DNA from: Mesorhizobium opportunistum WSM2075
Lineage (GTDB): Bacteria; Pseudomonadota; Alphaproteobacteria; Rhizobiales; Rhizobiaceae
Assembly: GCF_000176035.2 (NCBI RefSeq)
Contig: NC_015675.1
Span: forward strand, 62,001 to 126,000
Reading direction: 5' to 3'
DNA length: 64,000 bases
A program made the translations under genes and the position numbers. Under the pieces are notes generated by a model. That model searched no databases and was not told the DNA's origin. It saw only the letters and a list, made by a program, of their open reading frames with translations. The number at the start of each line of letters is the position of its first letter. The first letter of the stretch is position 1. Positions 19,309-27,140 of the stretch are shown here, piece by piece.

Positions 19309-19337
19309 CCGAAGCGCCATGCTCGCCCAGTGTCACC

Positions 19338-20939
19338 ATGAACCGCTTCGCCGAGCTTCTCGATCGCCTGGTGCTGACGCCGTCGCGCAATGGCAAGCTG
19401 ACCTTGCTGACCGACTATTTCCGCAGCGTCGAGGACCCGGACCGCGGCCTGGCGCTGGCCGCCATCACAGGCGACCTCAACATAGCCGCGATCAAGCCGG
19501 CAATGCTGCGCACGCTGGTCACCGAACGCATGGACCCGGTGCTGTTCGGCTATTCCTATGACTATGTCGGCGATCTCGCCGAGACGGTGTCGCTGGTCTG
19601 GCCGCAGACATCGGGGCACATCCCGAACCGCGAGCCGACGCTTGGCGAGGTTGTGGCGAAACTGCAGGCGGCGAGCCGCTCGGACGGCCCGAAGATACTG
19701 GCGGGGCTGCTCGACAGTGCCGGCATCTCGTCGCGCTTCGCCATCATCAAGCTGGTCACCGGCGGCCTGCGCATCGGTGTGTCGGCGCGGCTCGCCAAAC
19801 AGGCGCTGGCGGATTTCGGCAAGGTCGATGTCGCCGAGATCGAGGAGCTCTGGCACGGATTGTCGCCGCCTTACACGGCGCTGTTTGCCTGGCTGGAGGG
19901 CAAGGCCGACAAACCCCACAACACCGCGTTGGCGCTGTTCCGCCCGGTGATGCTGTCGAACCCGATCGGTGACGGCGATCTCGAAAAGCTTGATCCCGCC
20001 GACTATGCGGCGGAATGGAAATGGGACGGCATCCGCGTCCAGGCGGTGGCCGAAGGCGGTGTCCGCCGGCTCTATTCGCGCACCGGAGACGATGTCTCCG
20101 GCGCCTTTCCCGATCTTGCCGACGCCATGAATTTTTCGGCGACGCTCGACGGCGAGCTGCTGGTCGGCGATCCCAGAGAGGCGACAGGAACCTTTTCGGA
20201 CCTGCAGCAGCGGCTGAACCGCAAGACGGTGACCCCGAAGATGCAGCAGCAATACCCGGCCTTCATGCGCTGCTACGACCTGCTGCAGATCGGCGGCGAG
20301 GATCTGCGCGGATTGTCGTTCCGCGAACGGCGCACCCGCCTCGAAGCCTTCATGGGGACGCTCGACCCGAGCCGCTTCGATCTGTCGCCCTTCGTCGACT
20401 TCACCGACTGGCAGGCGCTGGAGGATTTACGCCGGGCGCCGCCGCATCCGATCATCGAAGGGGTGATGCTCAAGCGCTGGGATTCGGCCTATGTCGCCGG
20501 CCGGCCGAAAGGCCCATGGTTCAAATGGAAGCGCGACCCGCACACGGTGGACGCGGTGCTGATGTATGCCCAGCGCGGCCATGGCAAGCGGTCGAGCTTC
20601 TACTCGGACTACACGTTCGGCGTCTGGTCCGGAGCCGAGGGCGAGGAGGAACTGGTGCCGGTAGGCAAGGCCTATTTCGGCTTCACCGACGAGGAGCTGA
20701 GGCAGATCGACAAATATGTCCGCGACAACACAGTCGAGCGTTTCGGACCGGTGCGCTCGGTGCGGGCCGACCGCGACAATGGGCTGGTGCTGGAAGTCGC
20801 CTTCGAAGGGCTCAACCGCTCGACCCGGCACAAATCCGGCGTCGCCATGCGCTTTCCCCGCATTTCGCGGCTGCGCTGGGACAAGCCGGCCAACGAGGCC
20901 GACCGAATCGAGACGCTGCAGGCACTGCTCGACCGATAG
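19338..20939 (+). CDS. ATP-dependent DNA ligase (DNA-damage response type)
   Basis: 533 residues. The N-terminal DNA-binding domain is followed by the nucleotidyltransferase domain with adenylated Lys228 in EWKWDGIR, and by GEL and YDLLQIGGEDLRG motifs. The OB domain follows, ending with GVAMRFPRISRLRWDKP, which contains the ligase motif V-VI region. The partner exonuclease lies upstream. NAD-dependent LigA would be the replicative ligase, so this one is for repair. Confidence 0.93.
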   Translation: MNRFAELLDRLVLTPSRNGKLTLLTDYFRSVEDPDRGLALAAITGDLNIAAIKPAMLRTLVTERMDPVLFGYSYDYVGDLAETVSLVWPQTSGHIPNREPTLGEVVAKLQAASRSDGPKILAGLLDSAGISSRFAIIKLVTGGLRIGVSARLAKQALADFGKVDVAEIEELWHGLSPPYTALFAWLEGKADKPHNTALALFRPVMLSNPIGDGDLEKLDPADYAAEWKWDGIRVQAVAEGGVRRLYSRTGDDVSGAFPDLADAMNFSATLDGELLVGDPREATGTFSDLQQRLNRKTVTPKMQQQYPAFMRCYDLLQIGGEDLRGLSFRERRTRLEAFMGTLDPSRFDLSPFVDFTDWQALEDLRRAPPHPIIEGVMLKRWDSAYVAGRPKGPWFKWKRDPHTVDAVLMYAQRGHGKRSSFYSDYTFGVWSGAEGEEELVPVGKAYFGFTDEELRQIDKYVRDNTVERFGPVRSVRADRDNGLVLEVAFEGLNRSTRHKSGVAMRFPRISRLRWDKPANEADRIETLQALLDR

Positions 20940-20964
20940 ATCACTTTACGGCAGAAGCCTCCGT

Positions 20965-22110
20965 TCAGGGCTCGATCGACACGCGGATCTCGTAGATATC
21001 GACCGCCTTGCCCTGCTTGTCGAAATCGGAATTGATGGCGATGGTTCCGGCCGAGCCTGGACGCTTGTCGGGGAATTTCACGTCGAACAGATATTCGTTG
21101 CGCTGCTGGCCGACCGCGTAGCGCTTGCGGCCGCAGTCGCCAAGCTCGCCGAAATTGCAGTCGACGGAGATCTGCGTGTCCTTGCCGTCCTCGGCGCGGG
21201 CGAGGATGTCGAACACGGCGTGCTTGCCGGCGAGTTTCTCCAGCACGCCTTGCCCGACGTCGAAGGCAACCGCCGAACCGGAGGCGCCGGACTGGATGCG
21301 CAGGAACGGCCCGCTGTCGTCCTTCATCACCTCGGCCTTGGCGTCCGAGGGAGCGGCGACATGCGTCGGGTCGGTCGGCGAGAAAACATTGATCCAGTCG
21401 CGCGACTGGTCCGCGGACCCCGGCTTTGCGGGTGCGTTGGCGCCATCGGCCGGGGTGAAATCATCGTCCTCGACCGTTGGCGGCGCTTCAGGTGGCGCCG
21501 TATCGAGCTGCGCCGCCGTCTTGAACACGCCGGTCTGCATGGCGAAAAACAAGCCGATGCCTACGGCCGCAAGCACGGTCACGGTGAGGAAGATGGCGGT
21601 CAGCGGCAGGCGGCGTCCGCGAATGCGCCGCTCGTCGCGGTCGGGCGCCACTTCCGTCGCGGCACCGGACGTGGCGGGGGCGGACATGTCGATAGCCGGC
21701 GCACCGGGGAGCGTCGCGTCCGGCATGATGTCGGGAACGACCGGCAGCACGCGCGAGCGCGGCGCGTCGGACGCGGGCTGCGCAGGGCTGTCGACGGCGG
21801 CAGCGGGCGATGGCGACTTGTCGCCGATCTCGATCGCGGGCGCCGCACCGGGCGCGGGCTCGGCCGCCGGTGCGTCGACCTCCAGGCCAACATCCGGCAC
21901 CGCCGGCAGGAACTCGGATTCGATTTCGGTGATTGTCGCCTGGATCGACTTGCGGCGCTTGATGGCCATTTCCACGGTCACGCCGGGATTGGCCTGGAGC
22001 GCACGGTCAAGCGCGGCAAAGGCCGACCGGTAGACCCGCTCGCGGAACGCGCGGTCCTCGGCATTGCCCTTTTCCAAGGCGTTCCGGATCGCTTTTTCGA
22101 TCGCGTCCAA
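20965..22110 (-). CDS. Hypothetical single-pass membrane protein
   Basis: 381 residues. The N-terminal ~65 residues are charged and helical (MDAIEKAIRNALEKGNAEDR). A Pro/Ala-rich cytoplasmic linker of about 110 residues follows, then one membrane segment (LTAIFLTVTVLAAVGIGLFF, about 172-191) and a C-terminal extracytoplasmic beta-rich domain of about 150 residues with three cysteines (VDCNFGELGDCG). Similar proteins are, as I recall, conserved in Rhizobiales without a known role. Convergent with the ligase gene. Confidence 0.78.
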   Translation of the reverse strand: MDAIEKAIRNALEKGNAEDRAFRERVYRSAFAALDRALQANPGVTVEMAIKRRKSIQATITEIESEFLPAVPDVGLEVDAPAAEPAPGAAPAIEIGDKSPSPAAAVDSPAQPASDAPRSRVLPVVPDIMPDATLPGAPAIDMSAPATSGAATEVAPDRDERRIRGRRLPLTAIFLTVTVLAAVGIGLFFAMQTGVFKTAAQLDTAPPEAPPTVEDDDFTPADGANAPAKPGSADQSRDWINVFSPTDPTHVAAPSDAKAEVMKDDSGPFLRIQSGASGSAVAFDVGQGVLEKLAGKHAVFDILARAEDGKDTQISVDCNFGELGDCGRKRYAVGQQRNEYLFDVKFPDKRPGSAGTIAINSDFDKQGKAVDIYEIRVSIEP

Positions 22111-22224
22111 GCGAAATCCCTCTGCAAATCGCCTAACCTGGCGTGATGGTTAGCCGCAGGCGACCAATCAATCAACGGGCGGGCAGCCGCATTCTGCCTC
22201 GACGGGCTGTCGAAAGTCCATCTT

Positions 22225-22259
22225 CGCGATATTCCGGCAAACAAAATCGGAATATCGCG
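22225..22259. other. Perfect 12-bp inverted repeat in the membrane protein/tRNA spacer
   Basis: CGCGATATTCCG at 22225-22236 and CGGAATATCGCG at 22248-22259 are exact inverts with an 11-nt A-rich loop. It lies about 115 bp upstream of the membrane protein gene start and 140 bp upstream of tRNA-Thr. There is no T-run, so an operator or structured leader is more likely than a terminator. Confidence 0.55.
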
Positions 22260-22398
22260 GCGATTTTCACGCTTGGGGACGCGTGAACCCGGTTTTCATC
22301 GCAATGGACGCTCCTCAATGATTTGCCAAGTCGCATCTTGAATTCGCGGCCGGTTGCGTCTATCACCCAGCCCATCTTGGATGGCTTCGGCCTCCCGG

Positions 22399-22474
22399 GC
22401 CGCTTTAGCTCAGTTGGTAGAGCACCGCATTCGTAATGCGGGGGTCGCGTGTTCGAGTCACGCAAGCGGCACCA
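22399..22474 (+). tRNA. tRNA-Thr (anticodon CGU)
   Basis: A 76-nt cloverleaf with CCA encoded. The acceptor GCCGCTT pairs with AAGCGGC, the D arm contains AGCTCAGTTGGTAGAGC, the anticodon stem CCGCA/TGCGG holds loop TTCGTAA with anticodon CGT, and the T arm is CGTGTTCGAGTCACG. It decodes ACG. No integrase gene or duplicated tRNA 3' end was seen downstream, so the site appears unoccupied by an integrated element here. Confidence 0.97.
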
Positions 22475-22627
22475 GTTACGCTCCGCTCATGTCGTCCTGC
22501 CACGTGCCGTAACCAGCGCCTTCGTCACTGCCTGTGCAGTGGATCGAGACGCCGGCAACCCACATCCGCCATTGTCGCGACTCGGGTTTGGTGGGAAACT
22601 CCCAGACGTCAGCATGGGAGGTCGAAA

Positions 22628-22816
22628 ATGCCCAACACTTTCAAGACCGGAGACGTCGTCAAGCTGAAGTCGGGAGGCCCGAAGATGACAGTCAGCGACG
22701 GTGCCGCTTCCGGCGTGTATCTGTGCCATTGGTTCAACAAGGAAGGCGACGTCTGGACACCCCAACATGCGGGTTTCAAATCGGACCAGTTGGTGGCCGC
22801 CGACCAATCGACATAA
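22628..22816 (+). CDS. DUF2158 (YodC-like) small protein
   Basis: 62 residues starting MPNTFKTGDVVKLKSGGPKM, with CHWFNKEGDVW in the middle. This is the DUF2158/YodC pattern: small proteins with a KOW-like beta barrel and no assigned role. GGGAGG lies 8 nt upstream of the ATG. It stands alone, 154 bp after the tRNA. Confidence 0.85.
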   Translation: MPNTFKTGDVVKLKSGGPKMTVSDGAASGVYLCHWFNKEGDVWTPQHAGFKSDQLVAADQST

Positions 22817-22910
22817 TTCCTGTCCAGGGGCCGGATCAGGGGCATTCCCACGGCTCTCGGAACCAGCGCTGTCGCGATGTCGCGGACAATCGGCATGATC
22901 GGCGCAGAGC

Positions 22911-22944
22911 GACCGACGGATTTCCGCCGTCGCGGCGTTTAACG
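22911..22944 (+). promoter_or_regulatory. Candidate ECF sigma promoter, copy A
   Basis: GACCGACGGA, a 15-nt spacer, and CGTTTAACG. The same two blocks with the same spacing recur at 25075-25108, and nowhere else that I noticed. Copy A lies 57 bp upstream of the EF-hand gene that opens the ECF sigma operon, so it would make the sigma factor autoregulated. The boxes do not resemble sigma-70 elements. Start site and sigma dependence are inferred. Confidence 0.65.
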
Positions 22945-23001
22945 GTTGAAGCGTGACCTCGGCACAGGCCGTGGCCAACGCGCCAACCGGAGATGCCGAC
23001 C

Positions 23002-23460
23002 ATGATACGCAGTTCGATCCTTGTCGCTGCCTTGAGCCTGCTGACCGTGGCCGCCTTCGCCCAGACGGCGACGCAGCCCCCAGCCGACGCGCCCCCAACC
23101 ACCACGCCGCCTGCCGCCACGCCGCCGGCTGCCGCCCCCGCCGCGCCGAAGGCCAAGCCCGACCTCACCCTGGCCAAGTTCCAGAAGCGGCGGGAGAAGG
23201 CGATCATGGCCGCCGACACGGACGGCGACGGCAAGATCAGCCAGCCAGAGTGGGGAGCCTTTCAGGCCAAGCACAACGGCAAGGGCGATCCCGCCAAATC
23301 CTTCGCGCGCATCGATTCGAACCATGACGGCTTCATCGATCGCGCCGAACTCGATGCCTTCTTCGCCAAGCGCTTCGCCAAGCTGGACAAGAATGGCGAT
23401 GGCGTTCTGACGGCCGACGAGAGGCCAGGTCACAAATCCGCTCCCAAGCCGGAGCAATGA
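23002..23460 (+). CDS. Exported EF-hand calcium-binding protein
   Basis: 152 residues. A Sec signal (MIRSSILVAALSLLTVAAFA) leads to a Thr/Pro/Ala-rich linker (about 24-50) and then EF-hand loops DTDGDGKISQPEW, DSNHDGFIDRAEL and DKNGDGVLTADE. The first two are complete 12-residue loops and the third is close to complete. The ATG at 23002 is chosen over 22993 because the GGAG at 22989-22992 has a 9-nt spacer to it, whereas it abuts 22993. It is the first gene of the ECF operon, so periplasmic calcium or metal binding may feed the signal. Confidence 0.87.
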   Translation: MIRSSILVAALSLLTVAAFAQTATQPPADAPPTTTPPAATPPAAAPAAPKAKPDLTLAKFQKRREKAIMAADTDGDGKISQPEWGAFQAKHNGKGDPAKSFARIDSNHDGFIDRAELDAFFAKRFAKLDKNGDGVLTADERPGHKSAPKPEQ

Positions 23461-23505
23461 CCAAGAGGCCATGAAGCGTGATGAATATCGGGAGCGCGCC
23501 AGCCG

Positions 23506-24048
23506 ATGAGCGCCGATCCGGACGAGGAGTTGGTTCGTCGGGTCGGTGCTGGCGATCCCGCGGCGGTGCAGACGCTCGTCGCGCGCAAGCTGCCGCGCAT
23601 ACTGTCGCTGGCCGCGCGCATGCTGGGCGACGCGGCGGAGGCCGAGGATGTCGCGCAGGAAACCTTCGTGCGCATCTGGCGCCACGCATCGAGCTGGCGG
23701 CGCGGCAATGCACGCTTCGACACCTGGATCCACCGGGTGACGCTCAACCTGTGCTACGACCGGCTGCGCCGGCGCCGCGAATGGGTGACCGACGATGTGC
23801 CGGACGTGGCCGACCCGGCGCCGCTTCCCGACGCCCATCCGCGGGAAGACGCGTTTCGCGTCGAGCAGGCCCTGCAGGCGATCGCGCCGCGCCAGCGCGA
23901 GGCGATCGTCCTGGTCTACTATCAGGAGATGTCGAACATGGAGGCGGCCGCGACCCTGGAGATCAGCGTCGATGCCTTGGAAAGCCTGCTTTCGCGCGGC
24001 CGGCGGGCTTTGCAGATGATCCTGGCCAGGGATGGTGTCCATGACTGA
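23506..24048 (+). CDS. ECF-family RNA polymerase sigma factor
   Basis: 180 residues. Region 2 has the core-binding and -10-reading helix DAAEAEDVAQETFVRIWRH (about 42-60) and WIHRVTLNLCYDRLRRRR. Region 4 (about 120-172) has IAPRQREAIVLVYYQEMSN, then the helix-turn-helix. There is no region 3 and no C-terminal extension. It lies 45 bp after the EF-hand gene and overlaps the 46-codon micro-ORF by 8 bp. Promoter-like blocks at 22911 and 25075 are its candidate targets. Confidence 0.94.
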   Translation: MSADPDEELVRRVGAGDPAAVQTLVARKLPRILSLAARMLGDAAEAEDVAQETFVRIWRHASSWRRGNARFDTWIHRVTLNLCYDRLRRRREWVTDDVPDVADPAPLPDAHPREDAFRVEQALQAIAPRQREAIVLVYYQEMSNMEAAATLEISVDALESLLSRGRRALQMILARDGVHD

Positions 24049-24181
24049 GAAGGGCATGACTGAGAAAGGCATAACCAAGACACGCACGACCACGAACGCG
24101 CGGCTTCTGTCGCAGCTTGCCGGGCGGGCACCGGTTTCCATCGGGGCACGCGGCACCTTTGGGCAAGGGGAAAATAGATGA
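24041..24181 (+). CDS. Putative 46-residue micro-ORF coupled to the sigma gene
   Basis: An open frame runs from the ATG at 24041, inside the end of the sigma gene (ATGACTGA, 8-bp overlap), to a TGA at 24179-24181 that overlaps the next gene's ATG (ATGA). AGGGA lies about 9 nt upstream. The product begins MTEKGMTEKG, from a near-perfect 15-bp direct repeat, and continues with a basic stretch (TKTRTTTNARLLSQLAGRAP). It fills a 129-bp gap in an otherwise overlapping operon. It has no recognisable domain. It could be a real coupling peptide, or a remnant that merely keeps ribosomes engaged. Confidence 0.45.
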   Translation: MTEKGMTEKGITKTRTTTNARLLSQLAGRAPVSIGARGTFGQGENR

Positions 24182-24621
24182 CCGAAGAGAACAGTCGGGC
24201 GATGGACGCCAAACGCTTCGCGGCACTGGCCGCGGCCTATGGCAGCGACTTGCGCCGATGGCCGCAAACCGAACGCGAGGCGGCGACCGCATTCGCTTCA
24301 AGCGAGGCGGGCCAGGCTATTTCGGGGCACGCCGGCAGGCTCGATGCCCTGCTCGACCGCTACAGCGTCCCGCACCCAGGCAAGGCACTGCACGACGCCA
24401 TCCTGCGGACTGCCGGCCAACATCTCACCCGGCGTCGGCGCCAGCGGTTTTGGTGGGTGGGGATGGGACTTGCGGGCATCGGTCTTGCCGGCGCCGTCGC
24501 GGGGCTGGCCCTGGTGACCGTCGTCACGCCGGAGGTTCAGCCCGACCACTATGTACTCGATGCCAACGCGACGGCGTTCGGCGATGCCGGGCCCGACGAC
24601 ACGATCGAGGAAGACCTATGA
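24178..24621 (+). CDS. Single-pass membrane protein of the ECF operon, possible anti-sigma factor
   Basis: 147 residues. The N-terminal ~95 residues are cytoplasmic and helical, with AAAYGSDLRRWPQTEREAA, a motif I associate with small proteins in rhizobial sigma operons. One membrane segment follows (WWVGMGLAGIGLAGAVAGLA, about 97-116) and a short acidic outer tail. No zinc-binding HxxxCxxC anti-sigma motif is present. Its position just after the sigma factor is where an anti-sigma usually lies, so that is a reasonable guess, not a family assignment. It overlaps the next gene by 4 bp. Confidence 0.72.
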   Translation: MTEENSRAMDAKRFAALAAAYGSDLRRWPQTEREAATAFASSEAGQAISGHAGRLDALLDRYSVPHPGKALHDAILRTAGQHLTRRRRQRFWWVGMGLAGIGLAGAVAGLALVTVVTPEVQPDHYVLDANATAFGDAGPDDTIEEDL

Positions 24622-25073
24622 GCACAGGCCGCAATTTCCTCATCGCGTCGGTGGTGCTGAATGTCTTCCTGGCCGGCGCGCTTGCCGGCGGAGCCGTCTG
24701 GATAAGAAGCGGCAAGCCGGCCCAGGGCTATTCGCTGGAAGCGGCCGGCGGCCGGCTTCCCGATCAGGAGCGCATGCTGTTCCGCAAGGCACTGCGTGAA
24801 GTCCGCCGCGAGTCGCGCGACATCATCCTCGACGGCCAGCAGGCGAGGCGCGAGGCGGCGGACCTGTTGCGGCAGCCCGTCCTCGACACCGCGGCTTTGT
24901 CGGCAGCACTGGAGCGCGCCCGCAATGCCGACATCACCGTGCGCACGCGGCTGGAGCAGCGCATCATCGAATTCGCGGCGGCAGGCTCCGCCGATGAGCG
25001 CAGCGTGCTGGCCGAAGGGCTGACAAGACGCGCCGGGCAGCAACCATCCGCCACGCCAAAAAAATCGCCGTAA
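24618..25073 (+). CDS. Periplasmic heavy-metal sensor/resistance protein (CnrX/Spy-like)
   Basis: 151 residues. An N-terminal anchor (FLIASVVLNVFLAGALAGG) precedes an all-helical periplasmic region with RLPDQERMLFRKALREVRRE and a long C-terminal helix (ERARNADITVRTRLEQRIIE). This is the four-helix pattern of the CnrX/NccX/Spy-CpxP group, which sense metals or act as envelope chaperones. There are no cysteines or His-rich sites, so which ligand it senses is open. The start at 24618 overlaps the previous gene (ATGA). It is the last gene of the sigma operon. Confidence 0.82.
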   Translation: MSTGRNFLIASVVLNVFLAGALAGGAVWIRSGKPAQGYSLEAAGGRLPDQERMLFRKALREVRRESRDIILDGQQARREAADLLRQPVLDTAALSAALERARNADITVRTRLEQRIIEFAAAGSADERSVLAEGLTRRAGQQPSATPKKSP

Positions 25074-25074
25074 C

Positions 25075-25108
25075 GACCGACGGAAAATGCCGAAGCCGCC
25101 GTTTAACG
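25075..25108 (+). promoter_or_regulatory. Candidate ECF sigma promoter, copy B, with leader hairpin
   Basis: GACCGACGGA, a 15-nt spacer, and CGTTTAACG, identical in both blocks and in spacing to copy A at 22911. It starts 2 bp after the stop of the CnrX-like gene and lies 75 bp upstream of the GCG_CRPN gene. The leader between holds a stem-loop at 25123-25152 (ATCTGCC with GGCAGAT, inner CCCGC/GCGGG). It would place the exported protein, and perhaps the genes after it, under the same sigma factor. Confidence 0.65.
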
Positions 25109-25183
25109 AAGCGAAGGGCGGGATCTGCCGACCCCGCGTGGTGCGGGCAGATTCTCAACTTTGGGACCATTCGGAGTACGATC

Positions 25184-25465
25184 ATGAACCAACTGAGAAA
25201 ATACGCCATCACCGCCGCCCTTGCCGTGACCGGAACGGTCGCGACGGTTGCGGCATCCTCGGCAATGCCAATTGTGTCGCTTGCCCAGCCAGCCGCGCTG
25301 GTCGAGCACGTCGCCTGGGGTTGCGGACCCGGCTGGCATCCCAATCCCTGGGGTCGCTGCGTCCCCAATCGCGTGGTGGTCTACCCGCGCTATCGCTACT
25401 GGCATGGACCGGCCTACTACGGCTGGCATCCGCACCGCCACTGGCACCGCTGGCATCGCTGGTAG
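25184..25465 (+). CDS. Exported GCG_CRPN-type small protein, His/Trp/Tyr-rich
   Basis: 93 residues. A signal peptide (about 1-28, ALAVTGTVATVAASSAMP) is followed by the GCG_CRPN prefix WGCGPGWHPNPWGRCVPN, with two cysteines. The tail is rich in Tyr, Trp, His and Arg (YPRYRYWHGPAYYGWHPHR and so on). Members of this group are small exported proteins of Rhizobiales with no known role. The His-rich tail could bind metal, which would fit the neighbouring CnrX-like sensor. It carries promoter copy B upstream. Confidence 0.85.
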   Translation: MNQLRKYAITAALAVTGTVATVAASSAMPIVSLAQPAALVEHVAWGCGPGWHPNPWGRCVPNRVVVYPRYRYWHGPAYYGWHPHRHWHRWHRW

Positions 25466-25570
25466 GAGCCTCGGGGCCGGCCAGCCGCGTCGGCCCCTAG
25501 TTGAACAGCATGAAACGGCTCGAACGGGCTCTCGCGCCTCGCGCGCGAACCCAAGCAATGGAGAGCTGAC

Positions 25571-27091
25571 TTGGCTATCCCGGCCTCCAATTCCCCGCCA
25601 GATCCAGTCCCAGATCCAGTCCTCGTCGTGTTCAACCGTTTCGGGCTAGGGGCAAGGCCCGGCGACCGCGACAGGATTGCCGGCGACCCGCGCGGCTACC
25701 TGAAGGCGGAACTGCGGCAGCCCGACATCGCCATGATTTCACTTGACGATCCAGCCTATCCGAACCTGCCGGGCAGCACGTCAGCCATCCAGGCCAGCAT
25801 GGCGGCAAATTTCCAGCGCAAGCTCGACCGCGAGCGTATGGCTGCCGCCGTGGGGCAACCGGCGACGGCGAACGCCCAAAACATGCCGGCCCAGAACATG
25901 CGCGCCCAGACCACGCCGGCTCCGATTATGCCTGCCCCACCCGTACCGCCTCCCGCAGCTCCGACCAAACCCGTACCGCCGGTCGAGGCCACGCTGTTTC
26001 GGGCCGAAGCACAGGCGCGCTTCGACAAGGCGCTGCGGGCGCAAGGCGGCTTTGTCGAACGCCTGGTCTATTTCTGGTCGAACCATTTCTGTGTCTCCGT
26101 GGCGAAAGACAACATCGTGCGGGCGAGCGCCGGTGCCTTCGAACGGGAAGCGATCAGGCCCTTCGTGCTCGGCCGCTTCGCCGACATGCTGATGGCGGTG
26201 GAGCGGCATCCGGCGATGCTGTTCTATCTCGACAACCAGCAATCGATCGGCCCGGACTCCCGTGCCGGCAAGAACCGAAAGCGCGGCCTCAACGAGAACC
26301 TCGCCCGTGAAACCCTGGAACTGCATACGCTCGGCGTCGGCAGCGGCTATACCCAAGCCGACGTCACCAGCTTCGCCCGCATCCTGACCGGCTGGACGAT
26401 GGCCGGACGGGAAGGACGGCTGGGCGAACCCGGCAGTTCCGTCTTCAATGCCAATGCGCATGAGCCGGGCGACGCGGTGCTGCTCGGCAAGACCTATCCG
26501 GCCGGCGGCATGGGCCAGGCCGAGGCCGCGCTCGACGATATCGCCCGCCATCCGGCGACGGCACGGCACATCGCCACGAAGTTCGCCCGCCATTTCATAT
26601 CGGACGACCCGCCAGCGGCGGCGGTCGCGCGCCTCGCCAAGGTTTTCGCCAAGAGCGACGGCAATCTCAGGGCGTTGGCGGCGGCGCTCATCGACATGCC
26701 GGAGGCCTGGTCGACGCCATTGGCCAAGATGCGCTCGCCAGTCGACTATGTCGCCGCCATCCGAAGAGCGGCCGGCCCGGGTCCGAACGATCCCGGCCAG
26801 TCGCTCGCCTGGCTCAACGCGCTGGGCGAGCCGCTCTGGCAGCCGCCGGGACCGAATGGGTTTTCCGACCTGACCGCCAGCTGGGCGTCGGCGGAAGGCA
26901 TGAAGGTCCGCCTCGATATCGCCTGGCAGGCGGCCCGGCAGGCCAGAGATATCGGCAATCCCAGCGACATGCTCGACGCCGTCATCGGTCCCTCCGCGTC
27001 ACCGGAGACGCGGCAAGCGGTGGCCCGCGCCGAGTCCAAGCAACAAGGCCTGGCGCTGCTCATGATGGCGTCGGAATTCCAGCGACGATAG
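25571..27091 (+). CDS. DUF1800 family protein
   Basis: 506 residues. The start is a TTG at 25571 with GGAGAG 5 nt upstream; no ATG is suitably placed. It opens with VVFNRFGLGARPGD, has a proline-rich insert (about 95-135), and contains FWSNHFCVSVAK, NLARETLELHTLGVGSGYTQ and FARHFISDDPP, all typical of DUF1800. These proteins are almost always encoded beside DUF1501 proteins, as here. The function is unknown; export together with the TAT partner has been suggested by context only. A 12-bp tandem duplication near the start encodes PDPVPDPV. Confidence 0.9.
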   Translation: MAIPASNSPPDPVPDPVLVVFNRFGLGARPGDRDRIAGDPRGYLKAELRQPDIAMISLDDPAYPNLPGSTSAIQASMAANFQRKLDRERMAAAVGQPATANAQNMPAQNMRAQTTPAPIMPAPPVPPPAAPTKPVPPVEATLFRAEAQARFDKALRAQGGFVERLVYFWSNHFCVSVAKDNIVRASAGAFEREAIRPFVLGRFADMLMAVERHPAMLFYLDNQQSIGPDSRAGKNRKRGLNENLARETLELHTLGVGSGYTQADVTSFARILTGWTMAGREGRLGEPGSSVFNANAHEPGDAVLLGKTYPAGGMGQAEAALDDIARHPATARHIATKFARHFISDDPPAAAVARLAKVFAKSDGNLRALAAALIDMPEAWSTPLAKMRSPVDYVAAIRRAAGPGPNDPGQSLAWLNALGEPLWQPPGPNGFSDLTASWASAEGMKVRLDIAWQAARQARDIGNPSDMLDAVIGPSASPETRQAVARAESKQQGLALLMMASEFQRR

Positions 27092-27140
27092 CGCGAGCGA
27101 AGATCGTTTTGGTGCGGACAATTCCCATGGAGATGATGCC

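Noticed and set aside
19102..19341. 79-codon frame between the exonuclease and ligase genes
   Set aside because: It is translated repeat R2.
22172..22465. 97-codon minus-strand frame starting MRDSNTRPPHYE
   Set aside because: Its start is the reverse strand of tRNA-Thr, a well-known source of spurious protein predictions.
22399..22474. tRNA-Thr as an integration site
   Set aside because: No integrase gene and no duplicated tRNA 3' end were seen in the window.
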